Part shown: positions 35,297-44,220 of the stretch, piece after piece
Layout: every line of letters begins with the position of its first letter
Position numbering within the stretch: position 1 is the first letter of the stretch
NCBI GenBank assembly: GCA_016711805.1
Contig: JADJSH010000019.1
Location: forward strand, 1-64,000
Source of the DNA: Bacteroidota bacterium
Lineage (GTDB): Bacteria > Bacteroidota > Bacteroidia > B-17B0 > Aurantibacillaceae
Length of the DNA: 64,000 nucleotides
Direction of reading: 5' to 3'
Notes under the pieces: model-generated
What the model was told of the DNA's origin: nothing
The model's database searches: none
What the model saw: only the letters and a program-made list of their open reading frames with translations
Made by a program: the position numbers and the translations under genes

Positions 35297-37027
35297 TTAG
35301 TCTTTTAGCTTTAAAGTATTGAGCAATACACCTGGATACTCGGTATATATATCTAAATTATCCCAACGTTTATTCGCAATAATTCTTCTTGTTTGGGTAA
35401 ATAAAAAAATATAAGGTTGCTCATCATATACTAATTTTTGAAAACGTTTCGACAAAGCAATTCGTTTTTGTTCGTCCACGCTTGCATTAATACTATCAAT
35501 CAATGCATCTGATTGAGGGGTTCCAAATCCTGTAAAATTCAATCCGTTACCTGTCCAAGCTGCAGAACTCCATAATTGCGAAAAATCTTCGGGCGTAGCG
35601 CTACTTTGCCAAGCGCCAATGCTCATATCAAATTCGTGACCTGTTACCGAACTAAAAAATCCATTGTAATCTAAAGGATTAAGCATGGCGTAGATATTAG
35701 CTTTACTCATGCTTTCGGCTAATTGTTTGGCTAAGTCTTCCCAAACTTTAGAACCTGAAATAAAATTGATAGCGAATTCAAATTTTACTTTTTTACCATC
35801 AATTAGTTTATCTAAAATCTAGTCGTTATCGGTATCTGCCCAACCAGCTTGCGTTAAAAGTTCTATGGCTTTTTTTACATTATATTCCACTGGTTTTAAA
35901 TCGGCATTAAAATCTATTTTATTTGGAGAAATAGGACAAACCACACGCTTGTTGTGATTTTCATACAATGTTTTATTAATTTGCTCGTAAGGCGTTAGTA
36001 AAGCCATTGCTTTTCTTACTAACACATCATTAAATAATTTCTGATGCTTTTGCCCATCTGGCTTCATGTTCATAGCCACATAAGTGTAATTATAAGTATC
36101 AGCTAATTTTAAAGTGTAGTTTTTAGTGAAGTTTTCGTCGTGAGATAATTCGGTAAACGAGGCATAATCAATCATTCCAGATACATCCATGATGCCATTT
36201 TTTAATTCTAAAACGGCAGAAGCGTTATTGGTGTTTAGTTTAAAAATAATTTTATCTGCATTTGCTTGGCAATACCAGTTTTCCTGACAGTTTTCTGACC
36301 AATGATCTTTTTTCTTTTCAAGCGTGATACTCACGCCCTTGTCCCATTTAGTGATTTTATACGGACCAGCACCGCTTAAAAAGTTAGGGTCGGTATAATA
36401 TTTTGGACTATTAAATTCGTCTGCCCATTGTTTAACGTCAGCTTTTGTTTTTAGGAAAGTAGAATCCGTTAATTGTTCTTCGGTGTATTTTGCAAGTGTT
36501 TTTTGTTTGTCATAAAATCCCTCTTGAATAATAGGGAAATCCGTCCAAAACCAAGTGTTTAATATATAAGGACGTTTCATCACAATGGTGAATTTTTGTT
36601 TATTAGTCCCGTCTATTTTAATTTCTTTAATGTTTTCCCAATAGGGTTTTAGCCCTGGGTTGTTGGTGTATAAGCACTTGCTTGCCTTTGTAGTAAAGGC
36701 AATATCAGCAGCGGTGATGGGGCTTTTATCATCCCAAGAAAGACCATCTTTTATTTCGTAAGTATAACTCAAGCCATCAGAAGAAACTGCAGGAAGAGCT
36801 TTTGCTAAGCAGGGCAACAATTCGCCTGTTTTATAATTAACGCGTAATAAGCTTAAATTGGTGTACAGATTAATTTCGGCTCTAACGGCTGAGGCTCCGT
36901 TAGTTGGGTGCATATCATCAGGTTCGCTTAATAAGTGAACTACTAAGGTATTATTTTGTGCTTTTTTGCAGCCAATCTGAAAGCAGCAGATTAATATGAT
37001 TAGGCTAGAGTAACATAAAAACTTCAT
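35297..37027 (-). CDS. Peptide-binding lipoprotein of an ABC importer, SBP_bac_5 family (in-frame amber codon)
   Basis: The ATG at 37027 gives a lipoprotein signal (LIILICCFQIGCKK). An upstream open extension to 37225 overlaps the tRNA-Ser and is not used. The frame spans 576 codons and fits one OppA/DppA-like protein: LSEPDDMHPTNGA near the N-terminus, GLSWDDKSPITAADIAF, then a C-terminal part with WQSSATPEDFSQLWSS and the SKRFQKLVYDEQPYIFLF segment. A TAG at 35819-35821 interrupts it at codon 403, between TDND and ILDKLIDGKKVKFEF, with no frame change. This is a nonsense mutation or base error. Lys or Gln at this site would need one base change. First gene of the oppA-B-C type operon. Confidence 0.85.
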
Positions 37028-37135
37028 GGTACTAAATGTACAAAAACATGAGTAAAAAATTATTTTTTTTATCGAAGATTTACATAATTTAAAATAAATA
37101 GTTACATTTACGGACTCAATTTTTAATATTGAGTT

Positions 37136-37222
37136 GGAGAGGTGCCTGAGTGGCCGAAAGGACATGTTTGCTAAACATGCGAACGGGAAACTGTTCCGAG
37201 GGTTCGAATCCCTCCTTCTCCG
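37136..37222 (+). tRNA. tRNA-Ser (anticodon GCU)
   Basis: Acceptor GGAGAGG pairs with CTTCTCC. The D arm is followed by an anticodon stem CATGT/ACATG with loop TTGCTAA (GCT). A long variable arm (class II, CGAACGGGAAACTGTTCCG) and T arm GAGGG-TTCGAAT-CCCTC follow, then discriminator G. CCA is not encoded. Decodes AGC/AGU. It is followed by a terminator and then by an integrase gene, the usual picture of a tRNA used as an attachment site. Confidence 0.95.
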
Positions 37223-37245
37223 CAAGTATCTTAAAGATACAAACT

Positions 37246-37281
37246 AAAAGCCCCTAAAACGTATGTTTTAGGGGCTTTTTT
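37246..37281 (+). terminator. Terminator after tRNA-Ser
   Basis: AAAAGCCCCTAAAAC (37246-37260) pairs perfectly with GTTTTAGGGGCTTTT (37265-37279), then T's. A smaller GTATCT/AGATAC hairpin (37226-37240) precedes it. Confidence 0.9.
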
Positions 37282-37330
37282 GTTTTTCCAATAATGTATT
37301 CATTCATTAAATCGTATCGCTAAGGTGGTC

Positions 37331-37374
37331 AATTCGGTGCTCCCGATTTTCCCACACAAAAAGGACACCGAATT
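37331..37374. repeat. Inverted repeat between tRNA-Ser and integrase
   Basis: AATTCGGTG (37331-37339) and CACCGAATT (37366-37374) are perfect inverted copies 26 bp apart. The position between the tRNA and the integrase suits an arm-type or regulatory site of the island, but this is not shown. Confidence 0.4.
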
Positions 37375-37471
37375 TCTCTGTAGCCCTTTTGTATCAAGCA
37401 GTACAGAAATTGTAGGTCTTGACTGGCGTATTGAATGAACCTAACTTTAACAAATATAAAAGGTTGTCAAA

Positions 37472-38784
37472 ATGCAAAATAAAGTATCAGTTCTTTTCTA
37501 CATAAAAAGGACGAAAATTTCGGCAAATGGTCAAACTCCAATTTACATGCGAGTTACCGTTGGAGGTAAAAGAATCGATAAAAGTACTGGCGAATCAGTA
37601 GAGGAAAAACGATGGATTGCAAATGCAGGTAAAACAAAGGGCAGTAATGAGGATTGTAAACGAATTAATGATTATTTAGACGTTCTCAAAACCCAGGTAT
37701 ATGATTACCGTACCCAATTTATTCGCGAAGGAATACCAGTAAATTATGATAATATTAAAAACAAGATTTTGGCATTGAAGAACGCCCTTTATCCCTTGTA
37801 GAAATATTTAGTGATCATAATAAAAGATTTAAGGCATTAGTCGGAAAAGAATTTGCAGCAGCTACTTTACAACGCTATGAAACTACCCTAAAGCATACTC
37901 AACAGTTTTTAAAATGGAAGTACAATAAATCTGACATTGATATCAGAAACATTGATTTTGGATTTATAACCGAATTTGAATTTTTTCTCAGAAGTGAACG
38001 AAATTGTGCAAATAATTCAGCCGTAAAATATTTAAAAAACTTTGGTAAGATTATTAAAATTTGTCTGAATAATCATTGGATAAGCAGAGACCCATTTGCA
38101 AACTATAAGTCTAAGTTAGTTGAAGTTGATACAGTTTTTTTAACTGATGATGAATTGCAAACTATAATTGATAAAAAGTTTTTTACTACAAGGCTCACTC
38201 GAGTAAGAGATGCTTTTATTTTTAGTTGTTTTACTGGCTTGGCTTATATAGATGCAAAGAAAGTTGAAGATAGTAATGTTATAAAGGGAATTGATGGCGG
38301 TAATTGGCTATCAATAATGCGTCAAAAAACTAAAATTAAGTGTAACATTCCTATTTTACCACAGGCTCAATATGTAATTGATAAATACGCAAACGACCCT
38401 GAAACTTTAAATACAGGCAGGCTTTTATTTACTCTTAGTAATCAAAAGATGAATGAGTATTTAAAGGAAATAATGGACGTTTGCGGTATTGAAAAAAAAG
38501 TAACATACCACTCAGCTCGTCATACATTTGCTACTACTGTAACACTTGCGAAGGGTGTGCCAATTGAAACGGTAAGTAAAATGATGGGACACAAAACATT
38601 AAAAATGACGATGCATTATGCTAAGATTATTGATTCTAAAGTAAGTGTAGATATGCAACAAGTAAGGGCATACTTTAAACTTTCTCAAATTCAATCCCAA
38701 TTAGTTATTTCAAATGAAAACACTTTAATTCCTCAAATAATAATTCAGCCTCAAATCCCTATTAAAATTGCAAGTAACTTTTAG
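37472..38784 (+). CDS. Tyrosine recombinase/integrase of the genomic island (one frameshift)
   Basis: Site-specific integrase of the Bacteroidota phage-integrase type, about 437 residues after repair. An N-terminal arm-binding domain (VLFYIKRTKISANGQTPIY, about 7-100), a SAM-like core-binding domain (about 115-220) and a catalytic domain (from about 235). Catalytic residues seen: beta-hairpin Lys in MRQKTKIK, YHSARHTFATT (His, Arg), GHKTLKMTMHY (His, Tyr). The canonical TGLR is TGLAYID, as in many relatives. The frame breaks at a T run (about 37767-37770, one base missing), and the downstream frame continues as GIEERPLSLVEIF. It lies 250 bp from tRNA-Ser in the same orientation, and probably integrates there. 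Confidence 0.88.
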
Positions 38785-38942
38785 TTACTTGCTGCATTAT
38801 ATACCAAAATAATACAATATTAATTTAATATTACTGTTATACACTTAGTATAAAGCTTTCCTTTTAAGGTCTGTGTATTTTAATGCACAGTTGATGTTGG
38901 TTGTATATTAAGGGGTAGTTCGTACTTTAAACATACTGTTTT

Positions 38943-39704
38943 ATGAACTACGAATTCCAATTATTCGACCAGATTATTCAAGGTAATCTGTCTCCTTTTG
39001 CAATCCAACAAAATAATACTGAGCAGTATATTAATGCATTAAAACTTAAACATGATTTTTGCTATAATTATGTTGTCGCATCATTTAGTAAAACTAAATC
39101 CAAATTTGTTTTACAAAACAAAAAAGTGATAAACTCTTTGCATCCTTTGGCTAAAAAGCTTTCAGACAATCAATTAGATTTGTTTCAAAATATGCAGCTC
39201 AACGTATTATCAAATGATGTTCTCAAAGCATTGGAAATTAATAAAAAAGAGATTTTGGATATTCATTATTTGCAAAAGCCAAATGAAACAATCCTGCATA
39301 TTAAAATGGCTTTAAATTGGGAGGAAATTGATATGAAGGAAATAAAATACTATTACTATAATACTATTTTGCATAATGAAGTTTTAAGATTAAAGGAAAG
39401 TATAAAAGAGGAAGTATTTAATTTTAATTCAAATGATAAAACAGAACACTTTATCCATAAGTTACAGCAAGCGTTGATAAACCTATGCTTTAGGTTAATG
39501 AAGCTTTTAAATTCTAAGGAGCAAAACAATATATATTTACCTTCGGTAAACTTTTCAAATACAGATATTTTAAATCTTACCTTTATTTCTCTCGAAGAAT
39601 TAATCCGATTTGTTGAGAAAAACTATTTAAACTATATCGACAAAAATATTCAAATCCCTTATCGTTCCTCACTTTTAAAGATTTATAATATTGATGAAAA
39701 TTAA
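38943..39704 (+). CDS. Hypothetical protein of the island
   Basis: 253 residues, no signal peptide or TM. It is rich in Asn, Lys, Leu and Ile, with predicted helices and likely coiled parts (about 130-170). I do not recognise the family. The next frame starts 2 bp after its stop in the +2 phase and has the same composition. A one-base insertion near 39700 would join them (…NIDEN-LNLVKSVLL…) into about 450 residues, so these may be the two halves of one protein. They stand between the integrase and the replication module. Confidence 0.5.
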   Translation: MNYEFQLFDQIIQGNLSPFAIQQNNTEQYINALKLKHDFCYNYVVASFSKTKSKFVLQNKKVINSLHPLAKKLSDNQLDLFQNMQLNVLSNDVLKALEINKKEILDIHYLQKPNETILHIKMALNWEEIDMKEIKYYYYNTILHNEVLRLKESIKEEVFNFNSNDKTEHFIHKLQQALINLCFRLMKLLNSKEQNNIYLPSVNFSNTDILNLTFISLEELIRFVEKNYLNYIDKNIQIPYRSSLLKIYNIDEN

Positions 39705-39706
39705 AT

Positions 39707-40300
39707 TTGGTAAAATCTGTTTTACTAAATTCTGTTATTAATCAAAAACTTTTGCAAATTATTTACATTCCGTTTTTAAAGCTGAGCGCTTTAAAAATTG
39801 AAGAAAGAATGACATATAAAGATTTAATCTATTTAAACGTCTATTTGCAGGCGTTTTACGATGAGATTAAAGAAAATGATAATACAATAAATGAAGTACA
39901 GGTAAATGAATTGCTTTACCGTATTAATTACAATTCATTTGAAATTCAATTTTATAAAACAGCTTTAATAAAAATTGAAGTGGAAGCAATCGAAAGTATT
40001 TCTGATAAAATTGATTATTTGTATCACAGTTTAAAAATTGTAAATCAACGCAGGAGCAAAGTAAACATTGCTTTTGATTCGTTAGCCTGTTTTTTTAAAC
40101 TTCAATCAGACGTCGGTATCATTTCACATAAGGTTCAACAAGATATTTTCAAACACTTAGCCGACAGTTACCAAACCACTAATGTTTCTGATATTTCGCA
40201 AGGAAGTATTAAAAATAAATTTTACAATTTTGATAGTTCAACAATTGAAATGATGAAACAAAAAATCATTGAAATGCTTAATCTTATTAAAGCCCATTAA
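39707..40300 (+). CDS. Hypothetical protein of the island (possible C-terminal half of previous)
   Basis: 197 residues from a TTG; no ATG is available near the 5' end. All-helical, Lys/Ile/Asn-rich, no recognised motif. It ends 14 bp inside the 3' end of the opposite-strand small gene. See the preceding entry for the possible frameshift joining both. Confidence 0.45.
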   Translation: MVKSVLLNSVINQKLLQIIYIPFLKLSALKIEERMTYKDLIYLNVYLQAFYDEIKENDNTINEVQVNELLYRINYNSFEIQFYKTALIKIEVEAIESISDKIDYLYHSLKIVNQRRSKVNIAFDSLACFFKLQSDVGIISHKVQQDIFKHLADSYQTTNVSDISQGSIKNKFYNFDSSTIEMMKQKIIEMLNLIKAH

Positions 40301-40478
40301 TGCCTTTGGCATTATTTGGGTTAAATAAATGGTTTAATAATCGAAAGCCAAAGCCATCCATTTTAAGCAATTTACCTGGCTCAATTTTTAAAACATCTTC
40401 AATGTTTTCAAAGTTGTGTAATTGCATAAACCGTTTAAGTTCATCTTCAATTTCTATATGATTATTTTCTTGACGCAT
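40287..40478 (-). CDS. Small helical protein with a helix-hairpin-helix-like end
   Basis: 63 residues from ATG 40478 (MRQENNHIEIEDELKRF). A TTG 15 bases upstream is possible. The C-terminal half, EDVLKIEPGKLLKMDGFGFRLL, has the look of one helix-hairpin-helix or RpoA-CTD-like unit (L..MDGFG). Convergent with the preceding gene, overlapping its 3' end by 14 bp. Function unknown. It is the only minus-strand gene in the island part of the window. Confidence 0.4.
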   Translation of the reverse strand: MRQENNHIEIEDELKRFMQLHNFENIEDVLKIEPGKLLKMDGFGFRLLNHLFNPNNAKGINGL

Positions 40479-40493
40479 TTTTGTAGTAAACAA

Positions 40494-40814
40494 GCTACAA
40501 AAAAGTAGCGTGGGACATTAATAAAGCCTGTAATAGAGGTACCGCCAGGCACCCAAACCCCCAAGTTAAACTAAAGCCCACGCATACCGTGGGCGATTAG
40601 TTTATTTCTTCTTGGGGTTAGTTCAGAATTCTGGCGGTTTTCTATTACCCTAAAAAAATAACTATTCGCTATTTAATATTTTAATGCTTAAAGGTAGGTA
40701 ATTTCTGCCAAACAACTATAATTCAAATTTTATCCTTAAAAACTTTTTTCAAATAATTGCTTGTATTTCAATAAGTTAAAGAGGGTGGCGCAACCCAAGC
40801 CACCCTATTTTTTT
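40494..40814 (+). ncRNA. Candidate structured RNA: long nested hairpin followed by an intrinsic terminator
   Basis: A 360-bp gap with no ORF. It holds a nested stem: 40530-40548 with 40631-40648 (GTAATAGA/TCTATTAC and CCGCCAG/CTGGCGG); 40556-40565 with 40611-40619 (AAC..CCCAAG/CTTGGGGTT, one bulged C); TAAACTAA (40567-40574) / TTAGTTTA (40597-40604); and GCCCACG (40576-40582) / CGTGGGC (40588-40594) with loop CATAC. A small GCTAC/GTAGC hairpin (40494-40509) precedes it. The block ends at an intrinsic terminator on the plus strand (40782-40814) though no plus-strand protein gene lies between. It could be a small RNA, an attenuating leader of the HTH gene 40 bp later, or a folded DNA site (oriT/origin). 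Orientation is inferred from the terminator only. Confidence 0.55.
40782..40814 (+). terminator. Intrinsic terminator without an upstream protein gene
   Basis: AGGGTGGC (40782-40789) pairs with GCCACCCT (40799-40806), followed by A and seven T's. It sits 40 bp before the HTH gene. Confidence 0.85.
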
Positions 40815-40853
40815 ATATAGTTTAATTCTATTTGCTGTATAAAAACAAATCAA

Positions 40854-41117
40854 ATGGCATTAGAAATTATTACAAAAGAAGACCTGCAAGAGTTCAGGTT
40901 CTTATTACTAAACGACATTAAGGAATTAATGGGAAAATCAACAGAACAAAAGGAGTGGTTAAAATCTCCCGAAGTACGAAAGCTTTTAAAGATCTCGCCC
41001 GGCACATTACAAAATCTTCGTATTAATGGTACGCTTCGCTTTACCAAAATTGGAAGTATCATTTATTACAGCCAACTCGACATTCATAAATTACTTGAAA
41101 GCGGTATGAACTCATGA
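40854..41117 (+). CDS. Helix-turn-helix (excisionase-like) protein
   Basis: 87 residues. The C-terminal part is a winged HTH of the HTH_17/MerR-like excisionase class: WLKSPEVRKLLKISPGTLQNLRINGTLRFTKIG (about 38-70, in pieces) followed by IIYYSQLDIHKLLES. Such small proteins regulate or direct excision in Bacteroidota integrative elements. The stop overlaps the next start by 4 bp (ATGA). Confidence 0.78.
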   Translation: MALEIITKEDLQEFRFLLLNDIKELMGKSTEQKEWLKSPEVRKLLKISPGTLQNLRINGTLRFTKIGSIIYYSQLDIHKLLESGMNS

Positions 41118-42039
41118 ACTATATAAGACATCTATCAGGATTTTTTAATAAAGTTAGTGCAGATGAGCGGCTCAATCCTACGCATGTGAGTTTATATGTT
41201 TCATTATTTCAGTTTTGGAACGCTTGCCGATTTCACAATCCAATTAGTATTTCAAGGCAAGAGGCAATGAATGTTTCCAAAATCAGTTCAAAAGTAACTT
41301 ATCATAAATGTATAAGGGAGTTGCACCTATTTGGGTATTTAAGATACGAGCCTTCTTACAATCCATTTAAAGGAAGCTTGGTTTATTTATGCGATTTTCA
41401 AACAGGAACTGAACTAGCTAATAAAATTAATCGTACCAAAATCGAAACTGGTTCTGAACTGGTACCGAACAGCAACCATACTAAAATAGGTCAGGTGCTG
41501 TACAAGTTCTGATACCATATATAAACAATTCAAACAATAGTAAACAGAAAACAATAGTAAACGCAATCACAAAAAAAAATAAGAATGAAAAATTTAGTAA
41601 TTCAAAAAGTTCAACTGATAAAATTGACTTCGAAAAAGAAAAAAAAGAAATGTTGCGCGCAAAGAAAAAAAGTGAAACTGGTTTCCAAGCAGACCAACAA
41701 AACTCCCAAACCGAAATTGCCATCTTCAAAAATGAAGAAGTCAGCCCCTCCAAAAAATCAACAGAACGGAAACGATCGTTTGAGGGATTCAAACGGCCGC
41801 TTCTTAGCGAAACCAAAATCTATTTCGCACAAAACCAATGGCCTGAAAACGAAGCCAGTAAATTTTACAATCATTATGAAAGTAACGGTTGGATGATTGG
41901 TAAAACGCCTATGGCCAATTGGTTTGCAGCAGCCAATAATTGGATTTTAAACTCTCAAAATTTCAACAATGACAAAACCAAAACACGACCAGGTAACCTC
42001 CACACCTCAACAGGGAAAAACTACAACGAACCACTTTAA
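41114..42039 (+). CDS. Replication-initiation-like protein of the element (one frameshift)
   Basis: Joined length is about 308 residues. The N-terminal winged-helix-like domain (MNYIRHLSGFFNKV...SLYVSLFQFWN...YHKCIRELHLFGYLRYEPSYNPFKGS, in pieces, about 1-95) leads to a long charged linker. The C-terminal module FYNHYESNGWMIGKTPMANW, then AAANNWILN (about 245-290), is typical of Rep/DnaD-like proteins on Bacteroidota mobile elements. The frame is lost between about 41488 and 41505. The downstream frame reads VQVLIPYINNSN..., which matches the linker of relatives. Overlaps the DnaC-like gene by 71 bp. Confidence 0.65.
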
Positions 42040-42676
42040 TCCTATCAATCCAAATGAAGCCGAGAAGCTTTCCTATGATTACAACAAAGCCATTGCATGG
42101 CTTCAAGCCCAAGGGAAAAAGCAATTTGGCAATCATTTCACAATTTGTGATAATGATGTTCTGTTGCTTCGCAAGATGCTTTCCTACTTTTTTAAAGATT
42201 CTGAAACGGCTTTAGCTTTAGGCATAAATTTCAATAAAGGCATCATGCTTTCTGGTCCAATTGGTTGTGGCAAAACATCGCTTATGCTTTTACTTCGGCA
42301 TTTCATGCCTCATCAAAATCAGTTTATTGTAAAATCCTGCCGTGATATTAGCTTTGAATTTATTAAAGAAGGTTACACAACCATCAATAAATACAGTCAT
42401 TCAAGCTTCAAAAATCACGAACCAATTGTGTATTGTTTTGATGATTTAGGCACAGAAAACAACCTAAAACTTTACGGTAACGAGTGCAACGTCATGGCTG
42501 AAATCCTTCTCTCTCGTTACGATTTATTCGTTTCTCGCAAACTCATAACTCACTTAACCACCAATTTATCAGCCTCCGAAATTGAAGCTGCCTATGGCAA
42601 TCGGCTCCGATCTCGCTTACGCGAACAATTTAACCTCATTGCTTTTAACAACAATACTTTAGATAAACGTATTTAA
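41969..42676 (+). CDS. DnaC/IstB-like AAA+ ATPase (helicase-loader type)
   Basis: 235 residues with Walker A GPIGCGKTS (about 96), Walker B VYCFDDLG (about 153), a sensor-like THLTTNLSASEIE segment, and an arginine-finger-like RLRSRLREQFN near the end. Proteins like this follow the HTH and Rep-like genes in Bacteroidota integrative elements and probably load helicase for element replication. Overlap with the previous gene indicates a tight unit. Confidence 0.78.
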   Translation: MTKPKHDQVTSTPQQGKTTTNHFNPINPNEAEKLSYDYNKAIAWLQAQGKKQFGNHFTICDNDVLLLRKMLSYFFKDSETALALGINFNKGIMLSGPIGCGKTSLMLLLRHFMPHQNQFIVKSCRDISFEFIKEGYTTINKYSHSSFKNHEPIVYCFDDLGTENNLKLYGNECNVMAEILLSRYDLFVSRKLITHLTTNLSASEIEAAYGNRLRSRLREQFNLIAFNNNTLDKRI

Positions 42677-42784
42677 CATTATAATGACTCAATCTAAATC
42701 ATTTCAATACGTCTAAAAATAACTTAAATTGTATTCCTAACATAATTTTGCATTAATTTTCAATGTTTTAAAAACAATATTCAC

Positions 42785-42792
42785 TATATTTG
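42785..42792 (+). promoter_or_regulatory. -7 box at the head of the metal cargo
   Basis: TATATTTG fits TAnnTTTG, 14 bases before the ATG of the HYC_CC_PP gene. No good -33 TTG lies within range. Confidence 0.4.
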
Positions 42793-42806
42793 GTTTTAAT
42801 AGTAAT

Positions 42807-43190
42807 ATGCAAAAATTTCTAGTCATATTTTTTTCTATGCTTTACCTGACTGTTACGTCTGGTATTACTGTGAATTTACACTATTGCGGTGGCAAATTAA
42901 AAACAGTTTCCTTTTTTTCTAATAACGAAAAAGGATGTTGCGGTACCAAAAAGAAAAGCAAAGGATGTTGTAAAGACAAAACCAAGCTAATTAAAGTTGA
43001 AGAAAATCATAAAGCAAGTAAAGTAACAGAAGCATCTAATCCCACGGTTCACTTAGTTGCGCTTTTATCTAGTCAATTACTTTTCAATTTATCAAATGAT
43101 AATAGTGTTGATATTATATCAAAGTATTATTCTCCTCCCGTCTTATACGACAATCCTTTATACCTGAAACATCAGGTATTATTAATCTGA
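42807..43190 (+). CDS. HYC_CC_PP family protein
   Basis: 127 residues. The signal peptide (MQKFLVIFFSMLYLTVTSG) is followed at once by the family motif LHYCGGKL, then GCCGT and GCCKDK (two Cys pairs, about residues 48-62), and YSPPVLYDNP at the end. These are the HYC, CC and PP signatures that name this Bacteroidota family, whose members accompany copper and other metal genes. The His/Cys pairs suggest periplasmic metal binding, which is inference. First gene of the cargo. Confidence 0.78.
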   Translation: MQKFLVIFFSMLYLTVTSGITVNLHYCGGKLKTVSFFSNNEKGCCGTKKKSKGCCKDKTKLIKVEENHKASKVTEASNPTVHLVALLSSQLLFNLSNDNSVDIISKYYSPPVLYDNPLYLKHQVLLI

Positions 43191-43303
43191 TTTTATTTTA
43201 TCGTATTTAATCTACATCTGTAAAAAGTTGTGGAATTTTTGTGCTTGTATTTCGCAAACATAATTCTCTTTATATCAATCAATTTTACATTTAAAAATCA
43301 AAC

Positions 43304-44195
43304 ATGAAAAAATCAATTTTCACTTTTATTGCGGCTACAACTATTTCTGTAACTGCTTTTGCTCAAATTCCAAATCCAGGTTTCGAAAACTGGACAGCTG
43401 TTGGCACTTATTCAGTACCTAATGGGTGGGGCACATTAAATAATACAACTACATTAGCAGGTGTTTACACTGTTACTAAAGCTACTCCAGGAAGCCCAGG
43501 CGCTTCTTATATGAAAATAACTTCCAAAACTGTTGCAACTAGTGTTGTTGGAGGTATTGCTGTAAGTGGCGTTTTAGATTCAATGACAATGATGCCAAAA
43601 TCAGGCTTCGCATATAATATGCGTCCTGCTAATTTTACAGGCAAATGGCAACACATGATTTATGGTTCAAGTCAAGGTTCTATACAAGTTACTTTAACTC
43701 GTTGGGATTCAGGATTAGGAATGAGAATGCCTGTTGCTTCCGGAAACGTTACACTTTCAGGCATGGCAATGGCTTGGGCAAATTTCACTATTCCATTAAC
43801 TTCATGCAGATGGAAACAATCCTGATAGCTGTATTATTGTGATGAAAGCAAGTGGTAGCGTACCAACAAATAATGATTATTTATGGGTTGATAATTTAGC
43901 GTTTTCAGGTGTAGTAACTGGAATTGAAAATCAAGAATCACTTTTGTCAGATGTTAGCGTATTTCCTAATCCATCTGCCGAGTTAATTAACGTAAACCTT
44001 AATTTAAAGTCTGAACAAAAAGTAAGTTTAGAATTAATCGACATGCTAGGTAAAGTAATTGCTGTAAAAGATTTAGGAACACTTCAAGGTGAATCTAAAC
44101 AATCTATAAATGTTAGTGGAATAACTAAAGGAACTTATGTTGTAAGAGTTGTAACTGAAAAAGGTACTGAAGTTCGCAAAATAATTATTGAATAA
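43304..44195 (+). CDS. T9SS-exported GFExW protein A (one frameshift)
   Basis: Signal peptide (ends TAFAQ), then IPNPGFENWTAVGTYSVPNGW, a start shared with many jelly-roll, carbohydrate-binding-like domains (about residues 20-195), ending YLWVDNLAFSG. A T9SS type A sorting domain follows (VFPNPSAELINVN...VRKIIIE). The frame breaks at about 43800-43806. The correct continuation is ADGNNPDSCIIVMKASG. Joined length is about 297 residues. It is a clear paralogue of the protein at 45937-46813 (GFE.WT, PGYSG/PGSPG, KSGF, NPDS.IIV, YVDNL). Both flank the surface multicopper oxidase, so a shared or accessory role in it is plausible but unproven. Confidence 0.75.
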
Positions 44196-44220
44196 TTTTT
44201 TAACTGTTTATTTTAAATAA

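Noticed and set aside
35819..35821. Stop-codon reassignment (TAG as sense)
   Set aside because: Only one such internal codon was seen, and many long genes in the window have none.
37028..37225. Longer start for the peptide-binding protein, running into the tRNA
   Set aside because: The 66-residue extension reads through the antisense of tRNA-Ser; the lipobox signal starts at 37027.
40530..40648. Retron msr-msd or group II intron fragment
   Set aside because: No reverse transcriptase gene nearby and no intron domain V/VI signature seen.
41585..41896. ORF of 103 codons overlapping the Rep-like gene
   Set aside because: Lys-rich shadow; the frame reading EASKFYNHYESNGWM is the conserved one.
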